From JAMLHN01 sp035708745 (GTDB lineage Bacteria > Chloroflexota > Chloroflexia > Thermomicrobiales > UBA6265): a DNA stretch of 7,699 bases. The notes under the pieces were generated by a model. It saw nothing but the letters and a program-made list of their open reading frames with translations. It had not been told where the DNA came from and did no database searches. Positions 1 to 7,585 of the stretch are shown piece by piece (position 1 is the stretch's first letter; each line of letters starts with the position of its first letter). The stretch is from assembly GCA_035708745.1 (NCBI GenBank), contig DASTFJ010000272.1, forward strand, positions 1 through 7,699, written 5' to 3'. Made by a program: the position numbers and the translations under genes.

Positions 1-29
1 CAGTCGGATAACCACAATTCGACAGAAGC

Positions 30-72
30 AAAACGATCCGTTGGCCTTATGGGAGTGAGACCAGCGGATCGT
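30..72 (-). terminator. Candidate intrinsic terminator at the end of the mutY operon
   Basis: On the minus strand ACGATCCG (72-65) is an exact inverted match to CGGATCGT (40-33). The stem can continue after one C/A mismatch with TGG (63-61) pairing CCA (44-42), leaving a 16-base loop. The second arm runs into four T residues (33-30). The plus strand also has a T run just after its right arm (74-77), so the element could work in both directions. The loop contains the TAA at 49-47 that ends the full-length mutY reading frame, which fits a terminator placed at the ancestral gene end. The T run is short, so function is inferred. Confidence 0.5.
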
Positions 73-295
73 CGTTTTCGGCGGTCGAATAGGCAGCCCG
101 CGGCTCGGCAACCTTGGCCAAACCATCGCGCTCGAGATCGCGCACGAGCCCGCGCAGCCACTCGATATGCTCGGGGGTGTAATCGGTCCGCAGCAGCGGA
201 CCCAGCGTACTGAGCGAGATGCCAGCGCCCTCGGCCGCGCGCAGCGAATCGACCAGCCGTCCCCGGTAATAGCGGTTGGAGCCTTCGAACGTTGC
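47..295 (-). pseudogene. mutY: Detached C-terminal tail of MutY, in frame after a TAA
   Basis: This 82-codon stretch directly follows, in the same frame, the TAA that closes the mutY body at 296-298, and ends at its own TAA (49-47). It has no start codon at its 5' edge. It opens with ATFEGSNRYYRGR followed by LVDSLR. From memory, MutY proteins of Actinobacteria and Chloroflexota carry a similar segment ([FY]-x-G-[ST]-x-R-x-x-R-G-R) soon after the Fe-S loop. The rest looks like a small helical domain with an acidic last stretch. There are no further stops or frameshifts and the codon choice resembles the neighbours, so decay, if real, is recent. One base change (for example CAA, AAA or GAA to TAA) would explain the break. 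It is unlikely to be translated unless the stop is read through. Confidence 0.7.
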
Positions 296-1024
296 TTAAT
301 ATTTCTTGCGGCTGCCGGCCGGCAGCGTCGCTATCACGGTCTGGATCGCGGGGAACGCCGCGCATTCGGACTGGAGCGGACAAATGACGCAGGCCGGCTT
401 ACGGGCGGTGCATTGCAGCGCCCCGAACTCGATCAGCGCCTGATTCCAGCGCCAGGCATCGTCCGGAGGGAGCAGTTGTTCGGCGTACGCCAGAAGCTGA
501 CGATCGGAGAGGATCGGCTTCGGCAAGTCCGGGCCGGCGACCAGGCGATGGATCACCCGCTTCATGTTGGTATCGAGAAAGGCGACCGGTTCTTCGAACG
601 CGAAGCAAGCGATCGCGCCGGCGGTGTAGGGGCCGATACCGGGCAAATCCAGCAACTTAGCCGGATCGCGCGGAAAGACGCCGCCGTAGCGTTCCACCAC
701 CGCCTGGGCGGTCCGCTGCAGATTGACGGCGCGCCGGTTGTAGCCCAAACCGGCCCACATGGTGATTACGACCGAGGTGGGCGCGTCGGCGAGCGCTTCG
801 ACGGTGGGCAACGTTTGCAGAAACCGCTCGTAGTAGGGGATGACGCGGTCGACCTGGGTTTGCTGCAGCATCACCTCGGAGACGAGGATGCGGTAGGGAT
901 CGCGGGTGTGACGCCAGGGCAGATCGCGGCGGTTCGTCTCGAACCAGACGAGGAGCGCACCACGGATGGCCGCGATGCGCTCTTCGCTCAGTGGAGTCTC
1001 GAGGTCGACAAGGGCGCTGGGAAT
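296..1024 (-). CDS. mutY: A/G-specific adenine glycosylase MutY, body only; non-canonical start, premature stop
   Basis: MutY removes adenine mispaired with 8-oxoguanine or guanine in base-excision repair. Numbered from the proposed ATT (1024-1022), the HhH-GPD domain shows NRRDLPWR near 31-38, SEVMLQQTQV with the catalytic Glu at about 50, the hairpin LPGIGPYTAGAI near 128-139, and FLDTNMKRV with the catalytic Asp at about 151. The [4Fe-4S] ligands are spaced C-x6-C-x2-C-x5-C at about 205-221. The product would be 242 residues, against roughly 290-350 in the family, because TAA (298-296) removes the tail that continues in frame to 47. An in-frame TGA at 1054-1052 blocks earlier starts, and no ATG, GTG or TTG lies between it and GTG 874-872. 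That GTG would lose the catalytic Glu. ATT fits best because GGAG sits 7 bases upstream; CTG at 991-989 is the alternative. It may be a fresh pseudogene. Confidence 0.8.
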   Translation of the reverse strand: MPSALVDLETPLSEERIAAIRGALLVWFETNRRDLPWRHTRDPYRILVSEVMLQQTQVDRVIPYYERFLQTLPTVEALADAPTSVVITMWAGLGYNRRAVNLQRTAQAVVERYGGVFPRDPAKLLDLPGIGPYTAGAIACFAFEEPVAFLDTNMKRVIHRLVAGPDLPKPILSDRQLLAYAEQLLPPDDAWRWNQALIEFGALQCTARKPACVICPLQSECAAFPAIQTVIATLPAGSRKKY

Positions 1025-1028
1025 GGGA

Positions 1029-1646
1029 TTACTCCGGCTTGTAAGGGCGTTTCACTTCAGCGATGTATGGCCGGTCGACCACCATCGCGACGAAATCATT
1101 CCAGACGGCGATGGTGTCTTCTTCGGGCGCTTTGGGGCGCATTTTCATGTAGGCGGCCTCGCCGCCTGGGAAGACGAAGGTCGGTGTGCCAAACACGCCG
1201 TGCTCATTGCGCGCGGTCTCGTAATCCTTGCCGATGTTTTCCATCAACGCGCGATCGGCGAGCGCTTCGGTGAAGGCGGCGACATCGAGTCCGGCACTGC
1301 GGGCGGTGTCGATTACGACGTCTTTACGGCCGATGTTCTTATCGGCCACATGGCGCGCTTCCAGGAGTGCGAAGTGGAAATTCAGAAACTTGTCGGTTCC
1401 CTGGAGTTTGGCAGCCTCGGCCCCTCGAAAGGCGTTCAATCCGCGACTGACATAGTCGTCCGGTTGCTCCCAGAGTTTCCATTCGGGGCCTTCGGGCGAA
1501 TTCACCTGCTCGAGCGGAAACGAGCGCCAGACGAACTCGATGTCGTCACCGAGCGCGGTCTTGACATCACGCGCCCAAAATGACCCAGCATAGACATAAG
1601 GACAGAGATAGTCGTAGTAGACCTCGACCACGAGGGGATTCGACAC
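1029..1646 (-). CDS. DsbA/FrnE-family thioredoxin-fold oxidoreductase-like protein, single cysteine
   Basis: A 205-residue cytoplasmic protein with no signal peptide. It matches the DsbA-like thioredoxin family that includes FrnE and 2-hydroxychromene-2-carboxylate isomerase. After a first strand (VVEVYYDYLCPYVYAG) comes the active-site position, here C15-P-Y-V instead of CxxC. A helical insertion follows, then FGTPTFVF near 152-159 with the cis-proline (about 155) typical of the fold. C15 is the only cysteine in the protein, so a classical intramolecular dithiol cycle is impossible; a monothiol, glutathione-linked or isomerase-like role is more likely. I chose GTG 1646-1644 because GGAGGA lies 4 bases upstream and the protein then starts just before the first strand. 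A GTG at 1682-1680, touching the coaE stop, would add 12 residues. It lies 36 bases after coaE and just before mutY. The substrate is unknown. Confidence 0.85.
   Translation of the reverse strand: MSNPLVVEVYYDYLCPYVYAGSFWARDVKTALGDDIEFVWRSFPLEQVNSPEGPEWKLWEQPDDYVSRGLNAFRGAEAAKLQGTDKFLNFHFALLEARHVADKNIGRKDVVIDTARSAGLDVAAFTEALADRALMENIGKDYETARNEHGVFGTPTFVFPGGEAAYMKMRPKAPEEDTIAVWNDFVAMVVDRPYIAEVKRPYKPE
1032..1035 (-). promoter_or_regulatory. Ribosome binding site that points to an ATT start for mutY
   Basis: GGAG on the minus strand overlaps the last codons of the upstream DsbA-like gene. It lies 7 bases before an in-frame ATT (1024-1022). This is the only strong Shine-Dalgarno-like match I found ahead of the conserved MutY N-terminus, and the frame contains no usual start codon there. 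Spacing and position are typical. Use of ATT is an inference; ATT starts are known but rare (infC is the classic case). Confidence 0.45.
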
Positions 1647-1650
1647 GCGT

Positions 1651-1656
1651 TCCTCC
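1651..1656 (-). promoter_or_regulatory. Strong ribosome binding site fixing the start of the DsbA-like gene
   Basis: GGAGGA on the minus strand is followed by ACGC and then GTG (1646-1644). This near-perfect Shine-Dalgarno match favours the internal GTG over the GTG at 1682-1680, which has no comparable site because it abuts the coaE stop codon. Confidence 0.7.
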
Positions 1657-1682
1657 GTTTGCACTATCGTGAAATCAGCCAC

Positions 1683-2318
1683 TTACGATTCGTAGCCGCC
1701 GGGTAAGTATCCAGCATTGACGCGCTTCTCGGCCGATTCCATCCAGGCTGCATCGACCCGATCGCGCAGCTCGTCGAGCGTGCCATTGTTTTCGATCACG
1801 ACATCGGCGCGGGCGATTTTTTCGCTCGCTGGTGGCTGGGCGTCGATGCGCCGGTTGGCTTCCTCGGCTGCGTAGCCGCTGCGCGTCATCAGCCGCTCTC
1901 GTTGCTGGGCGGGATCGCAGGCCACCACCCAGACCTCATCGCATCTGTCGCCGAGCCCGCTCTCGAGCAATTTGATGCCATCGGTGGCCACAACATCGGT
2001 CGATGCGGTAGCGATGCGGCGGAACACCTCGTCCAGAATAACGGGATGTGTCAGCTGATCGAGCGTCAGAAGCGCCCTGGGGTCGGAAAAAACGATCTTC
2101 CCGAGCGCGGGGCGATTCAGCGACCCGTCCGAGCCGACGATCGCTGGCCCGAACTCGCGGGCGAGCGTCTGCACCAGCTCGGATCCGGGGCCGGTCAGCT
2201 CGCGATAGACGAGGTCGCCGTCGATGATGGTCGCCCCCAGCTCGGCGAGTCGTTGCATGACCGCCGATTTGCCACAGGCAATATTCCCGGTGACGCCGAT
2301 GAGCCAGGGGCGGGTCAC
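1683..2318 (-). CDS. coaE: Dephospho-CoA kinase
   Basis: CoaE phosphorylates the 3'-hydroxyl of the ribose in dephospho-CoA using ATP, the last step of coenzyme A synthesis in the cytoplasm. The protein is 211 residues, normal for the family. It has the P-loop GNIACGKS (about 11-18), IIDGD near 31-35 in place of the more usual D-A-D, the HPVI segment, the arginine-rich lid GYAAEEANRRIDAQ, and the closing ARADVVIENNGTLDELR typical of the C-terminus. The common PLLFE motif is replaced by KLLES (in DGIKLLESGL), a variant I associate with Chloroflexota. The start is GTG 2318-2316, which overlaps the TGA of the ABC-F gene in GTGA, so translational coupling is likely; the Shine-Dalgarno signal is weak. 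The open frame extends upstream but only as a shadow of the ABC-F gene. Confidence 0.95.
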   Translation of the reverse strand: MTRPWLIGVTGNIACGKSAVMQRLAELGATIIDGDLVYRELTGPGSELVQTLAREFGPAIVGSDGSLNRPALGKIVFSDPRALLTLDQLTHPVILDEVFRRIATASTDVVATDGIKLLESGLGDRCDEVWVVACDPAQQRERLMTRSGYAAEEANRRIDAQPPASEKIARADVVIENNGTLDELRDRVDAAWMESAEKRVNAGYLPGGYES

Positions 2319-4270
2319 GAAACGGCTGCCTGCCCAACGAGCTCCTGTAGCTCGGCGCTGGCGGTCTCCCAGCTCTCGTAGGCGAGCTCCAGGCGCTCCT
2401 GAGTCGTGTCGAACTGATCGCTCAATTCGGCCATCTTTTCGAAGTCCTGGTCGACCTCGGCGATCGTGAGGGCGTCGCTGATCTCGTTCAACTTGCTTTC
2501 GAGCTTGGAAATCTCCCGCTCGGCGCCGGTGACAGCCTTGCGGACGACGCTTTCCGAGCGTGCCGAGGTGTGCTGTCGGGCCGGAGCCGGTTTGGGCTCC
2601 TCCTTGACCGGCTCGAGTTTGGCCGGTTGCGTGGCGACCCCGGCTTTGCTGCGCAAGTAATCGGTGTAATTGCCCAGGCGCTGAACTACCGTGCCGTTTT
2701 CCACGATCCATAGACGAGTGGCGAGCTTGTCGATGAAGTAGCGGTCGTGCGAGACGAAGAGGAGCGTGCCCGGGAAGCCGGACAGCATCTCTTCCAGCGA
2801 CTCGCGCGCCGACACGTCGAGGTGATTGGTCGGCTCATCGAGCACCAGCACGTTTGCCCGCTTGAGCAGCAGCAACCCCAGTGCCAGGCGCGAGCGCTCG
2901 CCGCCGGAGAGCGCGTTGACCGGTTTGAAGACATCGTCATCCGAGAAGAGAAAACGCCCCAGGAAGGTGCGGGCCGACTCCTCGCCCATTGGCTGGGCGT
3001 CGAGTACGACCGACAGCGGGTTGCCGGTGGGTGGAAGCTGCTCGTGCGATTGGGCGTAGTAGCCGATCTGCACATTGGTGCCGAATTCGAAATGCCCCTT
3101 GATCAGCGGAATCTCACCCATGAGGGTACGCAACAGCGTGGTTTTGCCGCCGCCATTCGGACCGATCAGGCCGACCCGGTCGCCGCGATCGATCAGCAGC
3201 TCCGGGGTGCGCACCAGCACGTCGGGCTCGTCGAGATTGCCACGCAGCTTGCTGGCATAGCCAACGGTCATCTGGGAGGTCCGCAGGACGTTCTCGCCGC
3301 TGCGGGTGACCGGATTGATATTGATGTTGAGCTCCTGATGCTCGCGGGGCCGCTCGATGCGTTCGAGCCGATCGAGGCGTGTCTGGCGGCCACGGGCTTC
3401 GCGGGAACGCTGACCGGCCCGGAAGCGGCGGATGAACTCCTCGGTTTTTTCGATGAACTCCTGCTGCTCCTCGTATTCCTTCCAGTGCCGGGCCCGGCGC
3501 TCCTCGCGCAATCGGAGATACCCGGCATAGGGCGCCGGATAGTCTTCCACCCGTCCGAATGAGAGGTCGAGCGTCCGGGTGGTGACACGGTCGAGGAAAT
3601 AGCGGTCGTGCGAGACGATCAAACAGGCGCCGCCCCAGGAGCGCAGAAAATCCTCCAGCCAGTCGAGCATCTCCAGGTCGAGATGATTGGTCGGTTCATC
3701 CAGCAGGAGCAGATCGGGATCGCCCAGGAGTGCCTTGGCGAGGGCCACGCGGGTTTTCTGACCGCCGCTCAGCTGGGCGACCGGTTGCTCGAATTGCTCC
3801 TCAGTGAACCCGAGACCGGAAAGCACCTGTTCGGTGCGGTGCTCCATCTCGAACCCGCCGTGGGTTTCGAACCGTTGCTGGAGCTGGGCGTATTCGTCCA
3901 GCAGCGCATCGAGCGAGTCACCATCGACCACGCCCATCAGCAGCTCGAGCTCGCGCATGCGCTCGGCAGCTTCCAGCACCGGCGCATAGGCTTCCCGCGC
4001 TTCTTCCAGGACCGAGCGACCCGATTCGAAGCGGGCTTCCTGCGGGAGATAGGTCACGCGCGCGCCATCCGCCTTGACGACGATGCCCCCGCTCGGTTCT
4101 TCGAGCCCGGCGATGATTCGCAGCACGGTCGATTTGCCGGCGCCGTTGACGCCGACCAGAGCGACATGCTCGCGCTCGGCAATCTGGAAGGAGATTCCGG
4201 AGAAAATCTGCTCGCTGCCGTATCGTTTGCCGAGATTTTGAACGGAGAGAATCGTAGGAGTCGGGGGCAT
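2315..4270 (-). CDS. ABC-F family ATPase (ribosome-associated type, Uup/YheS-like)
   Basis: A 651-residue protein with two ABC ATPase domains and no membrane segment, as expected for ABC-F factors that act on the ribosome rather than in transport. Domain 1 has Walker A GVNGAGKS (about 40-47), signature LSGGQ (about 167-171) and LLLLDEPTNHLD (about 187-198). The linker near 265-310 is rich in Arg and Glu (FIRRFRAGQRSREARGR), like the P-site tRNA-interacting linker of the family. Domain 2 has GPNGGGKT (about 370-377), LSGGE (about 454-458) and VLVLDEPTNHLD. Both catalytic Glu and switch His residues are present. A charged helical C-terminus (about 583-645) probably forms a coiled coil as in Uup-like members. 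Start ATG 4270-4268 has only a weak AGG upstream. It is the first gene of the minus-strand unit. Whether it is a housekeeping translation factor or gives antibiotic protection cannot be told from sequence; its neighbours favour housekeeping. Confidence 0.93.
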   Translation of the reverse strand: MPPTPTILSVQNLGKRYGSEQIFSGISFQIAEREHVALVGVNGAGKSTVLRIIAGLEEPSGGIVVKADGARVTYLPQEARFESGRSVLEEAREAYAPVLEAAERMRELELLMGVVDGDSLDALLDEYAQLQQRFETHGGFEMEHRTEQVLSGLGFTEEQFEQPVAQLSGGQKTRVALAKALLGDPDLLLLDEPTNHLDLEMLDWLEDFLRSWGGACLIVSHDRYFLDRVTTRTLDLSFGRVEDYPAPYAGYLRLREERRARHWKEYEEQQEFIEKTEEFIRRFRAGQRSREARGRQTRLDRLERIERPREHQELNININPVTRSGENVLRTSQMTVGYASKLRGNLDEPDVLVRTPELLIDRGDRVGLIGPNGGGKTTLLRTLMGEIPLIKGHFEFGTNVQIGYYAQSHEQLPPTGNPLSVVLDAQPMGEESARTFLGRFLFSDDDVFKPVNALSGGERSRLALGLLLLKRANVLVLDEPTNHLDVSARESLEEMLSGFPGTLLFVSHDRYFIDKLATRLWIVENGTVVQRLGNYTDYLRSKAGVATQPAKLEPVKEEPKPAPARQHTSARSESVVRKAVTGAEREISKLESKLNEISDALTIAEVDQDFEKMAELSDQFDTTQERLELAYESWETASAELQELVGQAAVS

Positions 4271-4296
4271 GAAATCAACCTGAGCACAGCATTCGG

Positions 4297-4316
4297 CGCC
4301 CCGGTCGATCGGGGCG
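4297..4316 (-). promoter_or_regulatory. Inverted repeat in the 5' leader of the ABC-F gene
   Basis: CGCCCCG (4297-4303) and CGGGGCG (4310-4316) are perfect inverted copies around a six-base centre, GTCGAT. If transcription starts near 4321, this hairpin sits at the very beginning of the ABC-F mRNA, 26 bases before the ATG. It could be an operator, an mRNA-stabilising 5' stem, or part of an attenuator. No T run follows on the minus strand, so it is not a simple terminator. Confidence 0.4.
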
Positions 4317-4327
4317 ATCAGCAGGAA

Positions 4328-4357
4328 AGTATACAGACCGCCATCCTGCCGCTTGTC
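4328..4357 (-). promoter_or_regulatory. Candidate sigma-70 promoter for the ABC-F/coaE/dsbA-like/mutY unit
   Basis: The minus strand carries TATACT (4333-4328), a five-of-six match to the -10 consensus. GACAAG (4357-4352), 18 bases upstream, is only a poor -35. Transcription would begin near 4321, about 50 bases before the ATG. The -35 zone overlaps that of the opposite lysA promoter, so the two may compete. Confidence 0.4.
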
Positions 4358-4381
4358 GAACTCACATGCTGTACGTACACT
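4353..4381 (+). promoter_or_regulatory. Candidate sigma-70 promoter for lysA
   Basis: TTGTCG (4353-4358) and TACACT (4376-4381) are separated by exactly 17 bases, and each matches four of six consensus positions. Transcription would begin near 4388, giving a leader of about 37 bases before the lysA ATG. This is a sequence match only. Confidence 0.4.
4370..4379. promoter_or_regulatory. Perfect 10-bp palindrome overlapping the lysA -10 element
   Basis: TGTACGTACA is fully self-complementary and shares four bases (4376-4379) with the proposed -10 hexamer TACACT. A dimeric repressor bound here would block lysA. Ten bases is short for an operator, and no second copy was found in the window. Confidence 0.3.
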
Positions 4382-4413
4382 CGTTTGCCTGAACGGACGA
4401 ATACATCATTGCA

Positions 4414-4418
4414 GAGGA
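4414..4418 (+). promoter_or_regulatory. Ribosome binding site fixing the lysA start
   Basis: GAGGA lies 6 bases before ATG 4425-4427. It supports this start over the open frame that continues up to 4353, which would add 24 residues without family similarity and would overlap the proposed promoter. Confidence 0.7.
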
Positions 4419-4424
4419 CCCCGC

Positions 4425-5732
4425 ATGCTCTGGCCCGAAACGACCAAACGCAACGACGCCGGCGAGCTCACCATCGGCGGTATTTCCGTCACCGAGCTGG
4501 CGGAGCGGTTCGGCACGCCGCTCTATATCTTCGATGAAGTCACCCTGCGGAACCGGGCGCGCCGGGCGGTCGCCTCGGCATTCGCGGGCGGTCCCGGCAG
4601 TCGCGCCGTCTTTGCCTCGAAAGCGCTCGAGCTGCCAGTCATTCTCGCCATGCTGGCCGAAGAAGGCTTGGGCATCGATGTAGTCTCCGGCGGCGAACTC
4701 TTCGTGGCGCTCAAGAGCGGCATCGATCCGCACGTCATTACCTTCCATGGCAACAACAAGAGCGAGCAAGAGCTCCGGGAAGCCATCGACGCCGGAATCG
4801 AGCTGATCGCGGTCGACAACCTGTATGAGCTCGATCTACTGGAAGGGTTGACGGCCGGGCGCACCACGCCGGTATCCATTCTGCTGCGGGTCAATCCAGG
4901 GATCGACGTGCATACGCACGACAAGATCGCGACCGGCGTGCTCGACTCCAAGTTCGGATTTCCGCTCTGGACGAACGATGCCGAAACGGCGGTCGTCCGC
5001 ACACTGGAGATCCCCGGAATCGCGTTGAAAGGTTTCCATAGCCATCTCGGGTCGCAGCTCTTCGATGAAAAAGCGGCCGAGCTGGCGATCGAGAAGATCG
5101 TGGCTTTTGCGGCCGAGATGCGCCGGAACTACGGCGTCGAGACCGCGATCGTCTCACCAGGCGGCGGTATGGGCATTTCATATCTGGAGGGAATGCCCGA
5201 GATGGATGTTGCCGAATGGATGGGCGCCACCGCGGATGCGCTCGAGCGGTCCTGCGCGTTGGCCCGCATCCCACACCCGTCGCTCGTGTTCGAACCGGGT
5301 CGCTGGATCGTGGGACCAGCTGGTGTGGCGCTCTATCGCACCGGCTCGCGGCGTGAGATCGATGGGGTGCGTACCTATGTTTCGGTGGACGGCGGCATGG
5401 CCGACAACATCCGGCCGGCGCTTTACGATGCGGCGTATACCGCAGCGCTCGCCAATCGAAACGTTGACGATGTGACGGAAACCGTCACGATTGCCGGGAA
5501 GTATTGCGAATCCGGCGATGTATTGATTCGCGACATCGACTTGCCCCAGCTCGAGCCGGGCGATCTGTTGGCCGTTCCGGCGGCCGGGGCCTATTGCATT
5601 CCTATGGCGAGCAATTACAATCTCGCGCTCAAGCCTGCTGTGGTGCTCGTCTGTGAGGGACAGGCGAGACTGATCCGGCGGCGCGAGACGTACGACGATC
5701 TTCTGGCACTCGACACGCTTCCGGGGTCGTGA
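4425..5732 (+). CDS. lysA: Diaminopimelate decarboxylase
   Basis: LysA converts meso-diaminopimelate to L-lysine and CO2 with pyridoxal phosphate, the last step of lysine synthesis in the cytoplasm. The protein is 435 residues, about the family length. It has a fold-III PLP barrel: FASKAL with the PLP lysine at about 66, then GIDVVSGGEL, HGNNKS, VNPGIDVHTHDKIATG, GFHSHLGSQ, the phosphate-binding SPGGGMGISY, and EPGRWIVGPAG. The C-terminal beta domain has DGGMADNIRPALYDAAY, CESGDVL with the active-site cysteine at about 361, and GAYCIPMASNYN. All expected catalytic residues are present. The CESGD and RPALYDA motifs favour LysA over ornithine or arginine decarboxylases. It is transcribed away from the ABC-F unit and its promoter faces that of the unit. 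No terminator was seen between it and rpoD, so some read-through is possible. Confidence 0.94.
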   Translation: MLWPETTKRNDAGELTIGGISVTELAERFGTPLYIFDEVTLRNRARRAVASAFAGGPGSRAVFASKALELPVILAMLAEEGLGIDVVSGGELFVALKSGIDPHVITFHGNNKSEQELREAIDAGIELIAVDNLYELDLLEGLTAGRTTPVSILLRVNPGIDVHTHDKIATGVLDSKFGFPLWTNDAETAVVRTLEIPGIALKGFHSHLGSQLFDEKAAELAIEKIVAFAAEMRRNYGVETAIVSPGGGMGISYLEGMPEMDVAEWMGATADALERSCALARIPHPSLVFEPGRWIVGPAGVALYRTGSRREIDGVRTYVSVDGGMADNIRPALYDAAYTAALANRNVDDVTETVTIAGKYCESGDVLIRDIDLPQLEPGDLLAVPAAGAYCIPMASNYNLALKPAVVLVCEGQARLIRRRETYDDLLALDTLPGS

Positions 5733-5876
5733 TGCGGGCGCTTTACTCGATTTGCACGCGAACCCCATTGGTAGTAGCGTTCCGTATCCCCTCTGACCGT
5801 CGCGGGAGGACGTACCAGCTAACGCGCGCCAACGCGCACATCTCACCAGGCGACCTTTCCGCGTTCGGAGCTATCG

Positions 5877-7499
<1,623 letters not shown>

Positions 7500-7541
7500 C
7501 GGGTCCAGCAGCCGGCGGCCGAAGTCCGGCGACACGGTAGC

Positions 7542-7585
7542 GCTCGCGGAAAATTGATCTGGTTCACTGCGCGAGCAGAACTTTT
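7542..7585 (+). terminator. Possible terminator downstream of rpoD
   Basis: GCTCGCG (7542-7548) and CGCGAGC (7570-7576) form a perfect 7-bp stem around a 21-base loop, with TTTT starting six bases later (7582-7585). A competing small hairpin, CTGC-GCGA-GCAG (7567-7578), uses the same right side. The T run is short and displaced, so this is a weak call. The rest of 7500-7699 shows no gene; an isolated T6 at 7661-7666 has no stem before it. Confidence 0.3.

Noticed and set aside
167..1273. Long plus-strand open frame (368 codons) antisense to mutY and the DsbA-like gene
   Set aside because: It covers two genes with clear family motifs on the other strand, has no recognisable domain, and is typical of open frames arising opposite GC-rich coding sequence.
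2319..2711. Extended N-terminus for CoaE (342-residue open frame)
   Set aside because: The extra residues overlap the ABC-F 3' end in another frame and precede the P-loop by far more than in any CoaE; GTG 2318 gives the normal length.
2747..3562. Plus-strand open frame of 271 codons inside the ABC-F gene
   Set aside because: It is antisense to intact ABC ATPase motifs and shows no domain, start signal or promoter of its own.
3608..4537. Plus-strand open frame of 309 codons spanning the ABC-F start and the lysA start
   Set aside because: It runs antisense to ABC-F, crosses the promoter region, and overlaps lysA out of frame; no family similarity.
5752..5780. Possible rpoD promoter TTGCAC-17-TAGCGT
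   Set aside because: Both hexamers match the consensus poorly (three of six each), so I could not support it over chance.
5821..5837. Direct repeat AACGCGC, two copies ten bases apart before rpoD
   Set aside because: Too short to separate from chance in GC-rich sequence and without a known role.
5178..5846. Minus-strand open frame opposite lysA
   Set aside because: Shadow of lysA codon usage; low-complexity Arg-rich product, no ribosome binding site.
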